Positions 36,088-47,443 are shown, counted from the first letter of the stretch. The stretch: DNA of 64,000 nucleotides from Eutreptiella sp. 'Long Island Sound 2002' (GCA_964036045.1 OZ038402.1:4712581-4776580), one strand, 5' to 3'. Numbers and translations: made by a program. The notes: generated by a model not told the origin, from the letters alone.

Positions 36088-38079
36088 CGGAGCCCCTGCA
36101 GCCAAGGGCCCCAGCTAGGGCGGTCGCAGGATGGTGACGTGGGAAGCGCCGAACCATCCCTGTCGGGAGTCGGTAAACACAAGGGGACTGCCGCGGGCGG
36201 AAGGCCCGGTCCGGCGCCCAGTCGCGGAAGCGGGGTGAGGGCAAGTGAAGGCACGAACCCTTGCACCCGTCCGTCCTTCGCGACCAAGAATGTGTTTGAT
36301 GTACTACAGGATCTATCCGAGAGTATCGGAGGATCACCCGGACCGCAGCTGGATGCTGCAGATGGGCAGCCTGAGCCCATTGTCCACGACCTGCACCAGT
36401 CGCTTGTTGAGCTTCTGGAACGGCCGGAGATCCTGAGCTTGCACGCCGTGCGCCGTGTCGGTCGCGAGCGGCAGTTGCATCTTAAGGTCCGTGCCTTATG
36501 CGGGGAAGTGGAAAAGGTTTTCGACGTGTTGGTCGACACGGGAGCTCAAGTCAGCTTGGTCAAGGCTGGCCTACTTCCACCAGAGTGTCTGACCGACAGT
36601 CGGAAACCTGTCAGGCTGAAGGTGGCGAACGGCCAGTACATGGTGGGAGGCACGAAGGAAGCGGCCATCGGGCTGCAGTTCGTGAACCATCGTGAGCTGA
36701 GCCGCCCAGACCTCGGCAAGGAAATCCTCCTGCACGGTCGCTTCTACGAGGCCGAGATGGACTGGGACATGATCGTCGGGTACGACTTCATGATGGAGAC
36801 GGACTCCGGCGTCCTCCCGGCCCAGGCCTCCATGACCCTGTACCAGGACGACCAGCTCTCGTGGCTTTCGTCACCTGAGCACCATGTGGAATGCCAATGG
36901 ATCCACCCCGAACGCAATCAGCTCGAAGTGGCCGCGCTGGACACTGAGCCTACTGGGCCAGCGAACCAGGAGTACGGCGTAAGGCCGGAAGTGGCGTACC
37001 GAGTGGTCGCGGACCTGGGAGCGTCGGATCTGGCCCTGGATGCGTTCTCTTCAGGAACCTCCGCCCATCTGCGGGTATGTGAGAAGTACTGGAGCGCCCA
37101 GGACTCCGCGTGGAAGAAGCACTGGGGTCCGCACCAGGGATTGATGTGGATCCATTGCCCCCGTTGGGACATTCCAAGAGCGATAGCGAAGATTCGCAAG
37201 GACCGCTCCAAGGCAGTGCTGGTTGTTCCTATGGGATGCACCGAGGAGGAAAGTACCCGACATTGGGTAGCCTCATTGACCAACATGACCTTGAACAAGG
37301 TCGTCCTACCGGCTGGAGAGAGTGTCTATCAGGACGCTAAGGGACAGCCCATGCCACCCCAGAGATGGCCAACAGAATTCCACTATGTGGATGGGGGCCT
37401 TGATCAGGCCGACACCACGGACTTCGTGTGTGTCAACCGTATCATAGCAGAGCCTTGGAGGCAATGCTTTGCGGTTCCCCCTGTTGACATCGAAGAATCG
37501 GACTCCGAAGACCCCCTCACTGAAGAGGAGTGGGATCTGGTTCAGGGGTATATGGATCAGCCCTTTCACGACTGGGGGAACCAGCGTGAGGGCAAAGGCC
37601 AGGACAAAGCCTGGTGGGAAGTGGACTCAATCGTCTCCGGTTCCTATGACGGGAATACCTTCGTACAGAGGGTGCTGGATCACATGTCCAGCCAAGACGA
37701 GCCGCCTGGCGGTAACCCACCCACCTACGGCGATCTGTTCCGAGGCAAGACCAGAGATGGCCCTTTGGGCCACCTGGGAAGACCACCTGAGCCGAAAGCG
37801 AGCGGGGTCGCTACCCCTCAAGTAAGCTCCGTGGTTCAAGTGCCCGGAAAAGCCAAGGCGGAGTCCGATGACTGCCCCAAGATCCAGGCGTTGAGGGCCA
37901 GGCTGAAGCAGAAGTATGGCGAGACCTTCTTCAGCGAAAAGGCCTGTGTTCCCCCCACCGGTGCGTGGACCGTATGGCGAGGCCAAGATACGACTGAAGC
38001 AGGACCCCCGTGTGTATCGTCACCGGGAGTTTGCCCTGAGGGGCGAGAGGAAAGAGGCCATGGAGAAGATCCTCCGTGA
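36088..38079 (+). CDS. pol: Element B pol, protease part
   Basis: Open in the gag frame immediately after the UAG, so likely made by readthrough. Aspartic protease: VFDVLVDTGAQVSLVKAGLL with the catalytic DTGA near 36533, then a typical flap region. A linker of several hundred residues follows without recognisable domains. The frame stops at TGA 38077-38079; the RT homology has by then moved to the +1 frame. The change falls near a C6 run (37951-37956). Confidence 0.85.
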   Translation, partial: RSPCSQGPQLGRSQDGDVGSAEPSLSGVGKHKGTAAGGRPGPAPSRGSGVRASEGTNPCTRPSFATKNVFDVLQDLSESIGGSPGPQLDAADGQPEPIVHDLHQSLVELLERPEILSLHAVRRVGRERQLHLKVRALCGEVEKVFDVLVDTGAQVSLVKAGLLPPECLTDSRKPVRLKVANGQYMVGGTKEAAIGLQFVNHRELSRPDLGKEILLHGRFYEAEMDWDMIVGYDFMMETDSGVLPAQASMTLYQDDQLSWLSSPEHHVECQWIHPERNQLEVAALDTEPTGPANQEYGVRPEVAYRVVADLGASDLALDAFSSGTSAHLRVCEKYWSAQDSAWKKHWGPHQGLMWIHCPRWDIPRAIAKIRKDRSKAVLVVPMGCTEEESTRHWVASLTNMTLNKVVLPAGESVYQDAKGQPMPPQRWPTEFHYVDGGLDQADTTDFVCVNRIIAEPWRQCFAVPPVDIEESDSEDPLTEEEWDLVQGYMDQPFHDWGNQREGKGQDKAWWEVDSIVSGSYDGNTFVQRVLDHMSSQDEPPGGNPPTYGDLFRGKTRDGPLGHLGRPPEPKASGVATPQVSSVVQVPGKAKAESDDCPKIQALRARLKQKYGETFFSEKACVPPTGAWTVWRGQDTTEAGPPCVSSPGVCPEGREERGHGEDPP

Positions 38080-41000
38080 CTTCATCCAGAGAGGCTGGCT
38101 CGAGCCGTGCCACTCCGAATGGGCCTCTCCTTGCTTCGTCGTCCCCAAGAAGGTTGCCGGTGAGTGGCGGCTCGTGGTCGACTACCGCGGCCTGAACGCC
38201 CAAACGCAGCACGACAGCTATACGCTGCCCCTCATTGAGGACATGCTGCAAAAGCAACACCGGCGGAGGATCTTCACGGTGATTGACCTGAAACATGGTT
38301 ATCATCAGATGCCTCTCGCCGAGGAGCCCCGTGCCTGCACAGCCATGAGCACCCCACTTGGACCTCTCCAGTGGAAGGTGATGCCTATGGGCGTTACCAA
38401 CGGCAATGCGGCTTTTCAGCGGATGCTGGAGAACCTGCTTGAGCCGGTGCGCGACTGTGCGGACCCCTTCGTGGACGACGTGATCATCGCGTCCGGGGAC
38501 CCCAGCATGAGCTACGAGGAGCTCCTGGAGGCACACGAGAGGGACGTCACTCGAGTGCTGGACCTTCTGGTTCGGCACAAACTCACGGGCAGCAGTGACA
38601 AGGCCACCATTGCGGTAAGCGAGGTGGTCTTCGCTGGCCATGTGGTCGGGAACGGGCAGCGAAAGCCCATACCTGGCAAGGTGGCTGCGATTGAGCACTG
38701 GGAAAAGCCCAAGACGGTCTCTGAGCTACGGGCGTACTTGGGGTTCTGCAATTACTACTCGGGGTATATCAAAATGTATGCCGAGTATGCAGCCCCCATG
38801 ACGACCATGCTCAAGGGCAACCAAGAGGAGACCAAGAAGGGGTCCAAGAAGGCTCTGGTCTGGACTGAAGAGTCTGACCGGGCCTTTGAGGGGATGAAGC
38901 AGGCGCTGCTATCCGCAGTGGGTCTGCACCTCGTGGATCCCGACCGGGGGTTCGTCCTGCGCACCGACGCTTCCGACTACGCCATTGGGGCTGTGTTGGA
39001 GCAAGTGCTTGACGATGGGAGGCACGTGCCCGTGGCCTTCTGGAGCCGAGTCCTGGCGGAAGGCCAGAGACGGACGTGGACGCCCCGTGAAAAGGAGGCG
39101 TACGCCATCGTCATGGCTCTCAGGAAATGGGCTGGGTACATAGCCCTCCATCCCGTCACCGTCTGCACCGACCATCAGAGTCTGCAGTCGTGGCACAAGG
39201 AGCACGTGGACACCCCCTCAGGTCCCGCCTCCCGACGGGCAAGATGGCATGAGACCTTGGCCAAGTTCGACCTCACGGTTGTATATATTCCTGGAAAGGA
39301 TAACACCGTGGCGGACTGTCTCAGTAGGTGGGCCTATCCCGCCAGCAAGGGCATGCAGGATATCTCTGCCCATGGCGATGAGGCTGAGACCGCTGAAGCC
39401 AAGAGGATCATTGAGATGGAGCGCCTGATGGAGGAGGAGGGTGCCAAATGCTTCGTCGTCATGGCTGCGGATGCCCCCCTCGCATCGAGGGTGAGCAGAG
39501 CGGTCAGTGTACTCGCCCCTGTGGGTGCCGCGGGCGGAAGGCCCGGTCCGGCACCCCCTGTGGGAGTGGAGTCCGACAAGCACCTCTTCCCAGAGTCTTG
39601 CCTCCAGGACGACTGGACCGACGATTACGCCAAGTCTGAGGCCTTTGCGGCCGAGTATAGGGCTGTGACCGACCCTGACGACGGGCAGAAGTGGCCAAAG
39701 GGGCTGACTGAGGAAGATGGCAAGCTCTACCGGAATGGTAAGCTGCTAGTCCCAGAGTCCCGGGTGCTCGAGCTGTGTGAAGCTTGGCACCACCACATGC
39801 TGCACCCAGGGGTCAAGAAGCAAGCTCTTGACATGCAGCGTCGGTTCGAGATCGACCATATCGTTCTCTACACCGCCATCAAGAAGGTCAGGAAGGGTTG
39901 CTCGGTCTGTCAGGCCTGCAATCCCGACAACCGGAACGTCAAGGGGGAACCCCAATGGACCCCGGTTCCTGACCAGCCCATGGAGAGCGTGGCCATGGAC
40001 GTCTTCTCCATGCCCGAAGTGCACATTGGCAAGGAGACCTTTGACTGTGTGGTTCTCTGTGTGGACCGCCACAGCGGCTACGTTGTAGCCGTTCCGGCAC
40101 GCAAAAAGGGGTTGCTTGCCAAGGAAGTGGCAGTCATGATGATTCGTCATTGGCTGACCGTCTTTGACATCCCCCGCACCATTTGCAGTGACCGAGGGCC
40201 CCAGTTTACTGGTGGCTGGTTCAAGGCTATGTGTTCCCTCATGGGGATACGTCATGCCAAGAGCGTCGCCTATCTCAGCCGGTCTACCGGCCGTGCTGAA
40301 GTGGCTGGACGGCAGCTGTTCGAGAAGCTGCGCAAGATCCACATCACCAATCCACGGCGGAACTGGTTCGAGGAGATGTGGCCTGCTCTCAAGGCCCATC
40401 ATGACACCCCCACTCCGGGCGGTTTGTCCCCTCACCAGATTCTGTTTGGCAGGGACCCCCTGGGTAGGGGACTTCCCTTGTCTGGTGATGGCATGGCTAT
40501 GGATGCCAAGGAGTTCTTCGCGCGGCAAGAGCAAACGGCGCGGGACATCCGCCAGCAGCTTGAGAAGGAGCATGCTGAGCGTCAGAAGTCCGCCCCGAGC
40601 TCGACAGCGCAGAAGTTCAGGGTGGGAGACCCGGTGTGGGTGGTCAGACCCCGCCCCATGGGCACCCACCGCACCAAGACCTGGCTCACACCCGGCGAGG
40701 TGGTCCGCCGGATTGGTGAGGACACCTACCGCATCAAGGTGGGTCACGGACAGTTCCGGGAGCGCCACGAGAGTCAACTCCGTGTGCGGGAACCCGACCT
40801 CCGTGGCCGACATGTGTCCCTGGACTACGCCAAACATGAGGCCGATTCGGACGACGACTATGCTGAGCAGGACGACTATACTGTCGAGAAGATCCTGGCT
40901 CAGCGTCCGAAGGCCTCGGCACCCGGAGGTCTGGAGTTCAAGGTTCGTTGGCGAGGCTATGGGCCGTCCCACGACACCTGGGAACCCGTCTCCTCGTTTG

Positions 41001-41110
41001 TGCCGCGGGTCAATACTCCCTTCATGGAGTACATCCGCAAGCACAAGACCAAGATCCACGTTTCGGACTTGGCAGCACTCACCCGGGCGATTGCAGCCAG
41101 GGGTGCCTGA
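37907..41110 (+). CDS. pol: Element B pol: RT, RNase H, integrase, chromodomain
   Basis: Open from 37907 in the frame one base ahead of the protease part; numbered here from the ATG at 37916. Reverse transcriptase: WRLVVDYRGLNAQ near 85 and catalytic FVDDV near 184. RNase H: FVLRTDASDYAIGAV near 345. Integrase HHCC zinc domain near 622-665, core Asp in MDVFSMPE near 694, SDRG near 757 and Glu 36 positions later (D-X35-E intact). C-terminal chromodomain near 985-1040 (YTVEKILAQR, RWRGYGPSHDTWEP). TGA at 41108-41110. All catalytic residues are present. Confidence 0.92.
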   Translation, partial: SRSMARPSSAKRPVFPPPVRGPYGEAKIRLKQDPRVYRHREFALRGERKEAMEKILRDFIQRGWLEPCHSEWASPCFVVPKKVAGEWRLVVDYRGLNAQTQHDSYTLPLIEDMLQKQHRRRIFTVIDLKHGYHQMPLAEEPRACTAMSTPLGPLQWKVMPMGVTNGNAAFQRMLENLLEPVRDCADPFVDDVIIASGDPSMSYEELLEAHERDVTRVLDLLVRHKLTGSSDKATIAVSEVVFAGHVVGNGQRKPIPGKVAAIEHWEKPKTVSELRAYLGFCNYYSGYIKMYAEYAAPMTTMLKGNQEETKKGSKKALVWTEESDRAFEGMKQALLSAVGLHLVDPDRGFVLRTDASDYAIGAVLEQVLDDGRHVPVAFWSRVLAEGQRRTWTPREKEAYAIVMALRKWAGYIALHPVTVCTDHQSLQSWHKEHVDTPSGPASRRARWHETLAKFDLTVVYIPGKDNTVADCLSRWAYPASKGMQDISAHGDEAETAEAKRIIEMERLMEEEGAKCFVVMAADAPLASRVSRAVSVLAPVGAAGGRPGPAPPVGVESDKHLFPESCLQDDWTDDYAKSEAFAAEYRAVTDPDDGQKWPKGLTEEDGKLYRNGKLLVPESRVLELCEAWHHHMLHPGVKKQALDMQRRFEIDHIVLYTAIKKVRKGCSVCQACNPDNRNVKGEPQWTPVPDQPMESVAMDVFSMPEVHIGKETFDCVVLCVDRHSGYVVAVPARKKGLLAKEVAVMMIRHWLTVFDIPRTICSDRGPQFTGGWFKAMCSLMGIRHAKSVAYLSRSTGRAEVAGRQLFEKLRKIHITNPRRNWFEEMWPALKAHHDTPTPGGLSPHQILFGRDPLGRGLPLSGDGMAMDAKEFFARQEQTARDIRQQLEKEHAERQKSAPSSTAQKFRVGDPVWVVRPRPMGTHRTKTWLTPGEVVRRIGEDTYRIKVGHGQFRERHESQLRVREPDLRGRHVSLDYAKHEADSDDDYAEQDDYTVEKILAQRPKASAPGGLEFKVRWRGYGPSHDTWEPVSSFVPRVNTPFMEYIRKHKTKIHVSDLAALTRAIAARGA

Positions 41111-42591
41111 TCAGCGCCCTGGGCTCTCCCCTGATGTGTTGTGAGCGCTTGTGAGGCCGACGAATCGTCCCTTACTTGCTTGCTCTCTTCCATCTTTCGG
41201 TGACAGAGTGGCCATATACCCCCCCCTGCTGTATCCAGAGGAGGATGGCCCCTCTCTTCAATTCTATTCGTCACTCCCCCCCCCTGCTGAATCCTTGGGA
41301 AACCAGGTAGGGCGACTGACCTTCATATTTTTGATCTCTTGGGGCCTTGAAGCCCATACGACGTTGCGCAACGGATGCCGCTGTCATCGGCATTGCGATT
41401 TTTGAGTGTGTGGTCTGGTTCCATGGCATTTGCGGAATCCAGGCCAGTCGACGTGTGTCTCGAGACTATATATGCCTGAACTCAGGCGTTATCCTGTCCA
41501 TCCTCCTGCATTTGCCTTATCCTGACCGTGGCGTGGTTTGGCACTCTGTTCTGAGTGTGTTTACACGCCTATTTACCCAAATTGTTGCTTGTTTTTTCTG
41601 CCCTCCAGGATATGTGCATCTGTATGTTAAGTGTCATCAGCCCATCGCTGAGGGATGGACTGTTTTTCACCACGAATCGGGATACTGAGGCGCCTCGAGT
41701 CGCCGTGTACATATCCCTACAGCCTGGTCCAGCCTGGACCAGTACTTGATTACACATTCTACTGTTTGAGTGCCCGTGATACCGTGTTGCCCTATTCGCT
41801 GTGATGTGTGGAGATCCTGATGGCGCCAGGCGGGAAGCCCAGTTGCCTGACTACACTCCCAGCGGTCCGCCACTGTCAGTCCCAGGGTGAGCCTACCGAT
41901 TTGCAGACGCACTTGCATTCGGATGGCGGCCTCCGGTGCTCCTGACCTCGGTCAGTCTGCCTGGGAAACTGGTGGTTTGAGGAGTCGACGCCTCCGCCCA
42001 CACTGCATGAGGACTCCCTCATGTATGGCCTTCGTGGCAGTAGGGCGAGGGAAAAGACGGCCTTGATGCCCGATCCCTTCAGGAGGAGTTCCCTTACGAT
42101 TTGGGGTTCGTAAGGAGTTCGACTATGGCACTCTGGACTCGCGTCGTATGGATATGGACATGGTGCGCCCGAGGAAGGACCCGTGGGGACTCTCCCCAGT
42201 CGGCGGGCCTTGGGAAGCTTGGGGTAGCCTGATGGATCTTTGTGGTCGCTCTCGACTTGTGGGGCCACCTCGGCCGTCGTGTGACGCCTATGTTGGCCGT
42301 GTATGCCACTGCCACTGTGGTGGTGACCGTAGCAGCCGGCACCCGGTGCGCCTGGTATGGGTTAACGGGTCCTTTGGATGCCGAACAATCGCCGCCAGGA
42401 CCCGGGACTTGATACTTGATACTATACATGTGCTACGAGCTGTTACAGCAGCATACCTATCCCACTGTGGGATACCTATCTTACTGTGGCTTACTGAGGT
42501 GAGGATGTGACACCCCCCCCCCCGTCAGGAAGTGGTCCTGGGTACCCGCTGCCATGCGTGGGTGTTATCGAGCCCCCCCAGGGTTTGCTCT
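41111..42591 (+). other. Element B 3' non-coding region
   Basis: About 1.48 kb between the pol stop and the polypurine tract. No long ORF, no env-like protein and no repeat seen beyond two short C runs. Confidence 0.6.
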
Positions 42592-42602
42592 AAGGAGGGG
42601 GG
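42592..42602 (+). other. Element B polypurine tract
   Basis: AAGGAGGGGGG directly before the right LTR; primes plus-strand DNA synthesis in LTR retrotransposons. Confidence 0.8.
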
Positions 42603-45548
42603 TGAAGCGGTACCCAGAACCCCATGGCCAGGTTACGGCATACAACCGGTCTCCGGTCCACTAACCCCATTGACGGCCGTGTTCCGTGCCGTAAAGCCCC
42701 GCATCGGCAACCGATGCACCGCCAGCGGAGATTTGTGTATCAGAATATCAGGAATCAACAGGGTTTTATTTTCATATTGTTTCCGTCAATTTTTACGCTT
42801 CCGTTCCGATACTCACTGTTTTGACTGCTGGCGGTTGGTTCGCGACTTTACCGTAACCGCCAGTTTAACTGTTTATAATGGAAATTTTAACGCTATCCGT
42901 CACGAAGGCTCCAAAGTCGCCAGGAACTGCATGGATGCTTCCGCAATTTTCATAATTAATACTCGCAACCTTAACCCGAATTTTTCAGGATGTCGAAATC
43001 GGATTTTCGACTTCGACATCCCCGCACTTGATTTGACCTCTTTCGAGTGGACCTACGTGCTTCCGTATGCACGAATCAACTTCCCTTTTATCCTGCCCTC
43101 CATTTGTCTTAAAGATATGGGCAAAACAAAGTTGATTCGTGAGGCCACTTGTGAAGGTCATATCTCGTGTTGCTTGCGAGGAATTACGATAAGGAAACGT
43201 GGGATGTATTCACAATACTCCCGACGTAATTTAGGAAGCATAATATGCCTTGCGTCTCCACACGTGCGCGCTAGTGTAATGGATCATGGTCAATAGGGTA
43301 GAGTTTGCGTTATAACTCTTTGGCCATGACATTGCGTGCGTTAAGATAACTTTCGAGTGTAGCGCGCAAGTGTTGGTGTTGCATAGGAACTCTCCTTGAG
43401 TTCCTATGAGCGATAGACACAAAGTTATGCCCTTGGAGGGGCATGACATATCGTGGTGGGAGCTACCTTTTGGGGCAATATGTGGTATGTGCCATGTGTT
43501 GTGTGGCGTGCCCATTTGGCGGGTCCATTACTCCAAGCCAAGCCTGCCAATGGACCGCATATTGTGCAAGCCCCTTCTCCATACTCCCTACGGTCAATTG
43601 CAGGCCTAACCTTCGTGAAGGGAAGCTTGTGTGGTGAACCCGAAGCGATGCGTTGGGAGCAAGGTGTGTGTTTTGCAATTTTCCATATTTTCATGTGCCC
43701 ACTTGGAAGGCAGCGCTCGTTACCTTTCAAAGCGCCCCAAGTGGAGCACATATGTGGGATCGAAGGTCATTGGTGTCAAGTCATTGTGTATAGAAGGATT
43801 AGTTGATTACTCAATCCAAGGCGAAGATATTATAATATATTTGTGCGCCTTTCAAGGCACCTTTGTGTGTCTTTTTGCCAATTTTGCCATTTTTGGCTCG
43901 TCATGATGTCAAGTGGCGACCGTGTATCTCAACGTTGCGCTCAATTGACATCATGACCCAAGTATGTTATGAGGGTACATACTTCGGTAGCCAACATATC
44001 TTGGACCCGGCGAATAACTCCTCTTAGGCTTGGCATACCGTGGCCGCCATGTTGGCGATTTGGGACTATCCCAAATCATGGGCTCACTTGGCGACCCTGC
44101 CATTCCCAATACCGGAGGAGTTGGGCGACGCCCCAAAGATATGTTGGACACATATGACTTGATATCAATCCTATGGCACACTCCGGTCCAAGTCGGGCAT
44201 GTGCCTCATTTGCCCCAACCGTGAGTGTGCGCATTTTTGGCCATTTTGCGCATTTTTCCACTTTTGCTGCCCGCCGTGCCCCATGTTCTAACCTTCGTGC
44301 ACGCCGGACGCATGGACCAATGGACCATATATGACATGGGTGTTATGGGTAATGGTCCCCATGGTCCACACACCACGTGGGCGAAGCGGAGCCGCCTTCG
44401 TTAAGGCGCTAGGCCATATTGAGTATGGGCAATTTTGCCATTTTTGCATTTGTGGACCCAATTGGGATCGTCACCACGCCGAGTGGCATGAAGATCTTTG
44501 AGTGCCAAGTGCATGGGAGTCTCTGTTGGACTCCCGGTGGATCACGTATGGAATGCCGGATCCGATCTCCAAGCCGGCGTGGAGATATTCTATTGGGGGC
44601 ACACTGAATTTTGGCTCATTTCAAGCAGCCAAAATGACCCAATTTTGGGACCCCAATTTCCCCCTTCCGTGTGGTCAATCGGCGGCCCCATTCCTCTAAG
44701 CCCATAGGGAGCCCGGACCTAAATCCAGGTTGTACACTCAGATATAAGTCCTAGGTCCTGCCTCCTACCCTGTGAGCCATTGGTCTTACCTTGGCCGGGC
44801 GAGCCACGCGTGGGAATGACGCCAATTTTGGTGATTTTGGCATCATGACCCCACATGACTCATCCGTGTTGCCCTGATGCCGGGACCTCAGAGGGAACCA
44901 GGTTGGGTGAGGGCTCCAGGGAGTTCGTACTCGAAGGGCATAGGGTCAGTTGCCTCGTCCCTACCTCTGGCGGGTCCGGACGAGGGGTCAATTTTGGGGA
45001 TATTTGGGTTAATTTCTGTTTGGGCTGAAACAGCCCATTTTCAGCTACCAACTCCTGGGTGATAATGGCGGGGCCATATCTCTGGCTCAGAGAGGAGTTA
45101 GGACCTGCCGTTAAGGGAGCATAGGGAGCCACTGTCGGTTTGCCCTTGGAGCCCATTGGTTCCCAGGAACTCGCCTGTGGCTGTGCGGGACATCTCTCCC
45201 ATTGGCAGGGTTTCAGGGTCCGGACTGAGCAGGGCATGGGTTGTGTTTGAGCCCCCGCCCCTACCAGCCACTGAGAGGGTCGGACCTGGGATTGGGATAT
45301 GAGTTGGGACTGAGTGTCTATTGTCCCATGATGCCCTCACCCCAGTCCAGTCTTAACCCCATGTGTACATATCCTGTTGTTCTGCTGTACATACTTTCGT
45401 TCCCTCTTTGCAGAGTGGCAAGGATTCTGAAACGCTTTGTCACATGACAACGCATTGATGCCCTTGTGAGCGTAGTGCTTTGCCTGCCTGCTCACTTGCG
45501 TGTGTCCACCGCAGCGTCCCGTGGCCGGCCCCCCACGGGAACGCGTCA
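42603..45548 (+). repeat. Element B right LTR
   Basis: 2,946 bp, nearly identical to 28357-31301. Differences are scattered substitutions, mostly transitions, plus a one-base indel near 45145; they cluster in the last 1.2 kb. Confidence 0.94.
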
Positions 45549-45552
45549 GAAG
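45549..45552. other. Target-site duplication of element B, right copy
   Basis: GAAG, identical to 28353-28356. Omitting one copy restores the gag frame of element A. Confidence 0.75.
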
Positions 45553-45935
45553 ATCCTGGCAAAGGCTCAGGCAAAGGTGGAGGCAAGGCCAAAGGCAACG
45601 ACTCCGGCAAGGGCAAGTCGAAAGGACGTGGTCAAGGTGGTCAAGACAAGGGTCAAGGTGGACGAGGAGGAGGCGCTAACCGCCAGAACGACAACAAGAA
45701 CAAGGACAAGAACGGAGGTAACCCCAACCCTAATCCAGGGGGGAACTCCGAGCCCTCTGGAGGGCAGTCTGGACCTACCACACGCTCACAGACGCAGGCC
45801 CAGCAAGAACAAGGAGCCAGGCGCGAGCATGAAGGTGGTGATGACGGCAACGCCAAGAAGAGAAGCCGTTTCATGAGGATGGCCCGCAAATTGCGGAACA
45901 AGGGGTTCGAGGTGACCTGTCCCGCGGAGTTCTGA
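45553..45935 (+). CDS. gag: Element A gag, 3' part
   Basis: Continues the gag frame after element B: Gly/Lys-rich basic tail (GKGSGKGGGKAKG), a Gln-rich patch, then RKLRNKGFEVTCPAEF and TGA (45933-45935) followed by CGG. The tail ends like the tail of element C gag (Gly/Lys-rich, then KRRLAWMAKSLMAAGVDVNL), which supports the assignment. Confidence 0.85.
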
Positions 45936-46650
45936 CGGGGACGCTCTGGTGGCACCCAAGACCTGGTGTTTTGGGTACGTATCCGATTAGGGGGACGTGA
46001 ATACCTGGGGGTACTGGATACTGGCGCCACAATATCTATAGTGGCCAAGAAAATTTTACCTTGTGGGAGCCTGAAGAACACCATGACCACCGCCGCTATA
46101 CGCATGGGGGATGGACATGTGGTGCACAGCTGCGGGGACTGTGAAGTGGAGGTACCTATGGGCTCTCGAACTATCGCCCATGGGTTCTATGTGATGGACA
46201 ATGAGGCCTTCGACTTTGTACTGGGTACTGACTTCTTCGTGCAGCACTCCCAGATACATTCCCTGACGCTGCAAGCGCCCTACCTTCTCTACGTGGACCA
46301 CGGCAGTGGCAGAGAGTCTGTGCCACTGGAGCAGTCGGAACATACCTCGAGTTACCTGAGGCTATCGAAGGAGGAGCCCTCTAACATGATGGCGGCCTCC
46401 AAAACTGAGGACTATCAACTATTGGGGGAAGTCCTAGACCAAGGTCTGAAGGAGTTGGGTTACTCTCGAGAAGACCTAAGTGTGGAGCTGTTCGCCAGCG
46501 ACAAGCAGCATGTACTGGACCTATACTGCAGCAAGGGGAAGAACTGCAGCTACAAATTTTACTGGCCCTCTTTCGGGATGGCCTACGGGAACCCCAGATT
46601 CAGTGAACTGGGGAAGGTGCTGACCAAGGTGGCCTTGGAACGTTCCCGTA
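45936..46650 (+). CDS. pol: Element A pol, protease part (interrupted by element C)
   Basis: In frame with gag across the UGA. Protease motif GVLDTGATISIVAKK (DTGA at 46017), then an AFDFVLGTDFF segment. Continues with VELFASDKQHVLDLYCSKGK, paralleling element C. Cut at 46650 by element C's LTR; the frame resumes at 57654. Confidence 0.88.
46646..46650. other. Target-site duplication of element C, left copy
   Basis: CCGTA, repeated at 57649-57653. Confidence 0.85.
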
Positions 46651-47362
46651 AGTAAGAAAAAGTCACTGCCATGTCTTTCTTGGAGGGTTTGATCCAGGCT
46701 AAGCCCCCCTTAAAACCCTTTGTTGATGCTGAGACAAACTTAAGTGTTTTTATCTCTTTTTTGTTGCCTAAAGTACACTTTCTCAAAGTAACTAGGGTTG
46801 TGACCCTAGCCACCCCGTGAAGTTCACCCCTACCACTCAACTGAGCGGAGGTACCTTCCTTCATGGAGGTCATACCAAAATAAATCATGCATTACATGCT
46901 TGTTGGCCTTGGAGGCTAAGCCTAAGTGGTCTCCCACCCCAAGACCCCTATACTCAATTGTTTCTACCACTTATTGTGGTCCTACTTTGTAACTGTTTCT
47001 GAATTCAGTTGCTTGGCCAAGTCATTTTCTGTGTGGTCCTGACATCTATGCCCCTCAGTCCTAACCAGCACCATTTCACCCAAACGAGTGCACATGAAGT
47101 GCCTATTGCAACCTCTGAGGCTAGAGTCTGACCAATTTTCATATAAAACCTTTTGTATTATCCATTTGTGATTGAATCTATGTGCATATACCTGCTTTGT
47201 CTATCTGCAGCCCTTCTGTGTTACACTGGATTTCAAAACCAATCATTGATTCGATCCATATTCAGTCCTTGCTCTACTTGCTGCTTTGGTTTGGGGTTTT
47301 CAACTACAAAACCTGCAGGAATACATCAAAAGACCTAGGGCATAATTCAAGGACATCTTTCT
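46651..47362 (+). repeat. Element C left LTR
   Basis: 712 bp, AGTAAGAAAAAGTCACTGCC ... GGACATCTTTCT. TATA-like ATATAAAA at 47141-47148 suggests the promoter. CTGCAGCCCTTCTG near 47208 is shared with LTR A. LTR begins A-GTAAGA, a 5' splice-site consensus. Confidence 0.94.
47141..47148 (+). promoter_or_regulatory. TATA-like box in LTR C
   Basis: ATATAAAA about 220 bp before the LTR end; the same word is in the right LTR at 57427-57434. Promoter role inferred from position. Confidence 0.45.
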
Positions 47363-47380
47363 GGTAGCAGAGACAGTCCC
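47363..47380 (+). other. Element C primer-binding site
   Basis: GGTAGCAGAGACAGTCCC directly after the LTR, similar to element A's GGTAGCAAGAGGCAGCC. Probably primed by a Met-type tRNA; the exact tRNA is not known. Confidence 0.55.
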
Positions 47381-47443
47381 TTGTGACCTTTTGAACCGAC
47401 CCTGAGAAGAAGTGCAAAACAAAAGCTCAACAACAAGTCCAAC

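Larger units (their letters stand above)
28357..45548 (+). mobile_element. Element B: giant Ty3/gypsy chromodomain retrotransposon
   Basis: 17,192 bp, with LTRs of 2,945 and 2,946 bp bounded by TG...CA and a GAAG target duplication. Inside: a 1,444-codon gag, UAG, then protease, RT, RNase H, integrase and chromodomain, with one frame change in pol. Inserted in the gag gene of element A. LTRs differ at about two dozen sites by eye (under 1%), so insertion is recent. Confidence 0.93.
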
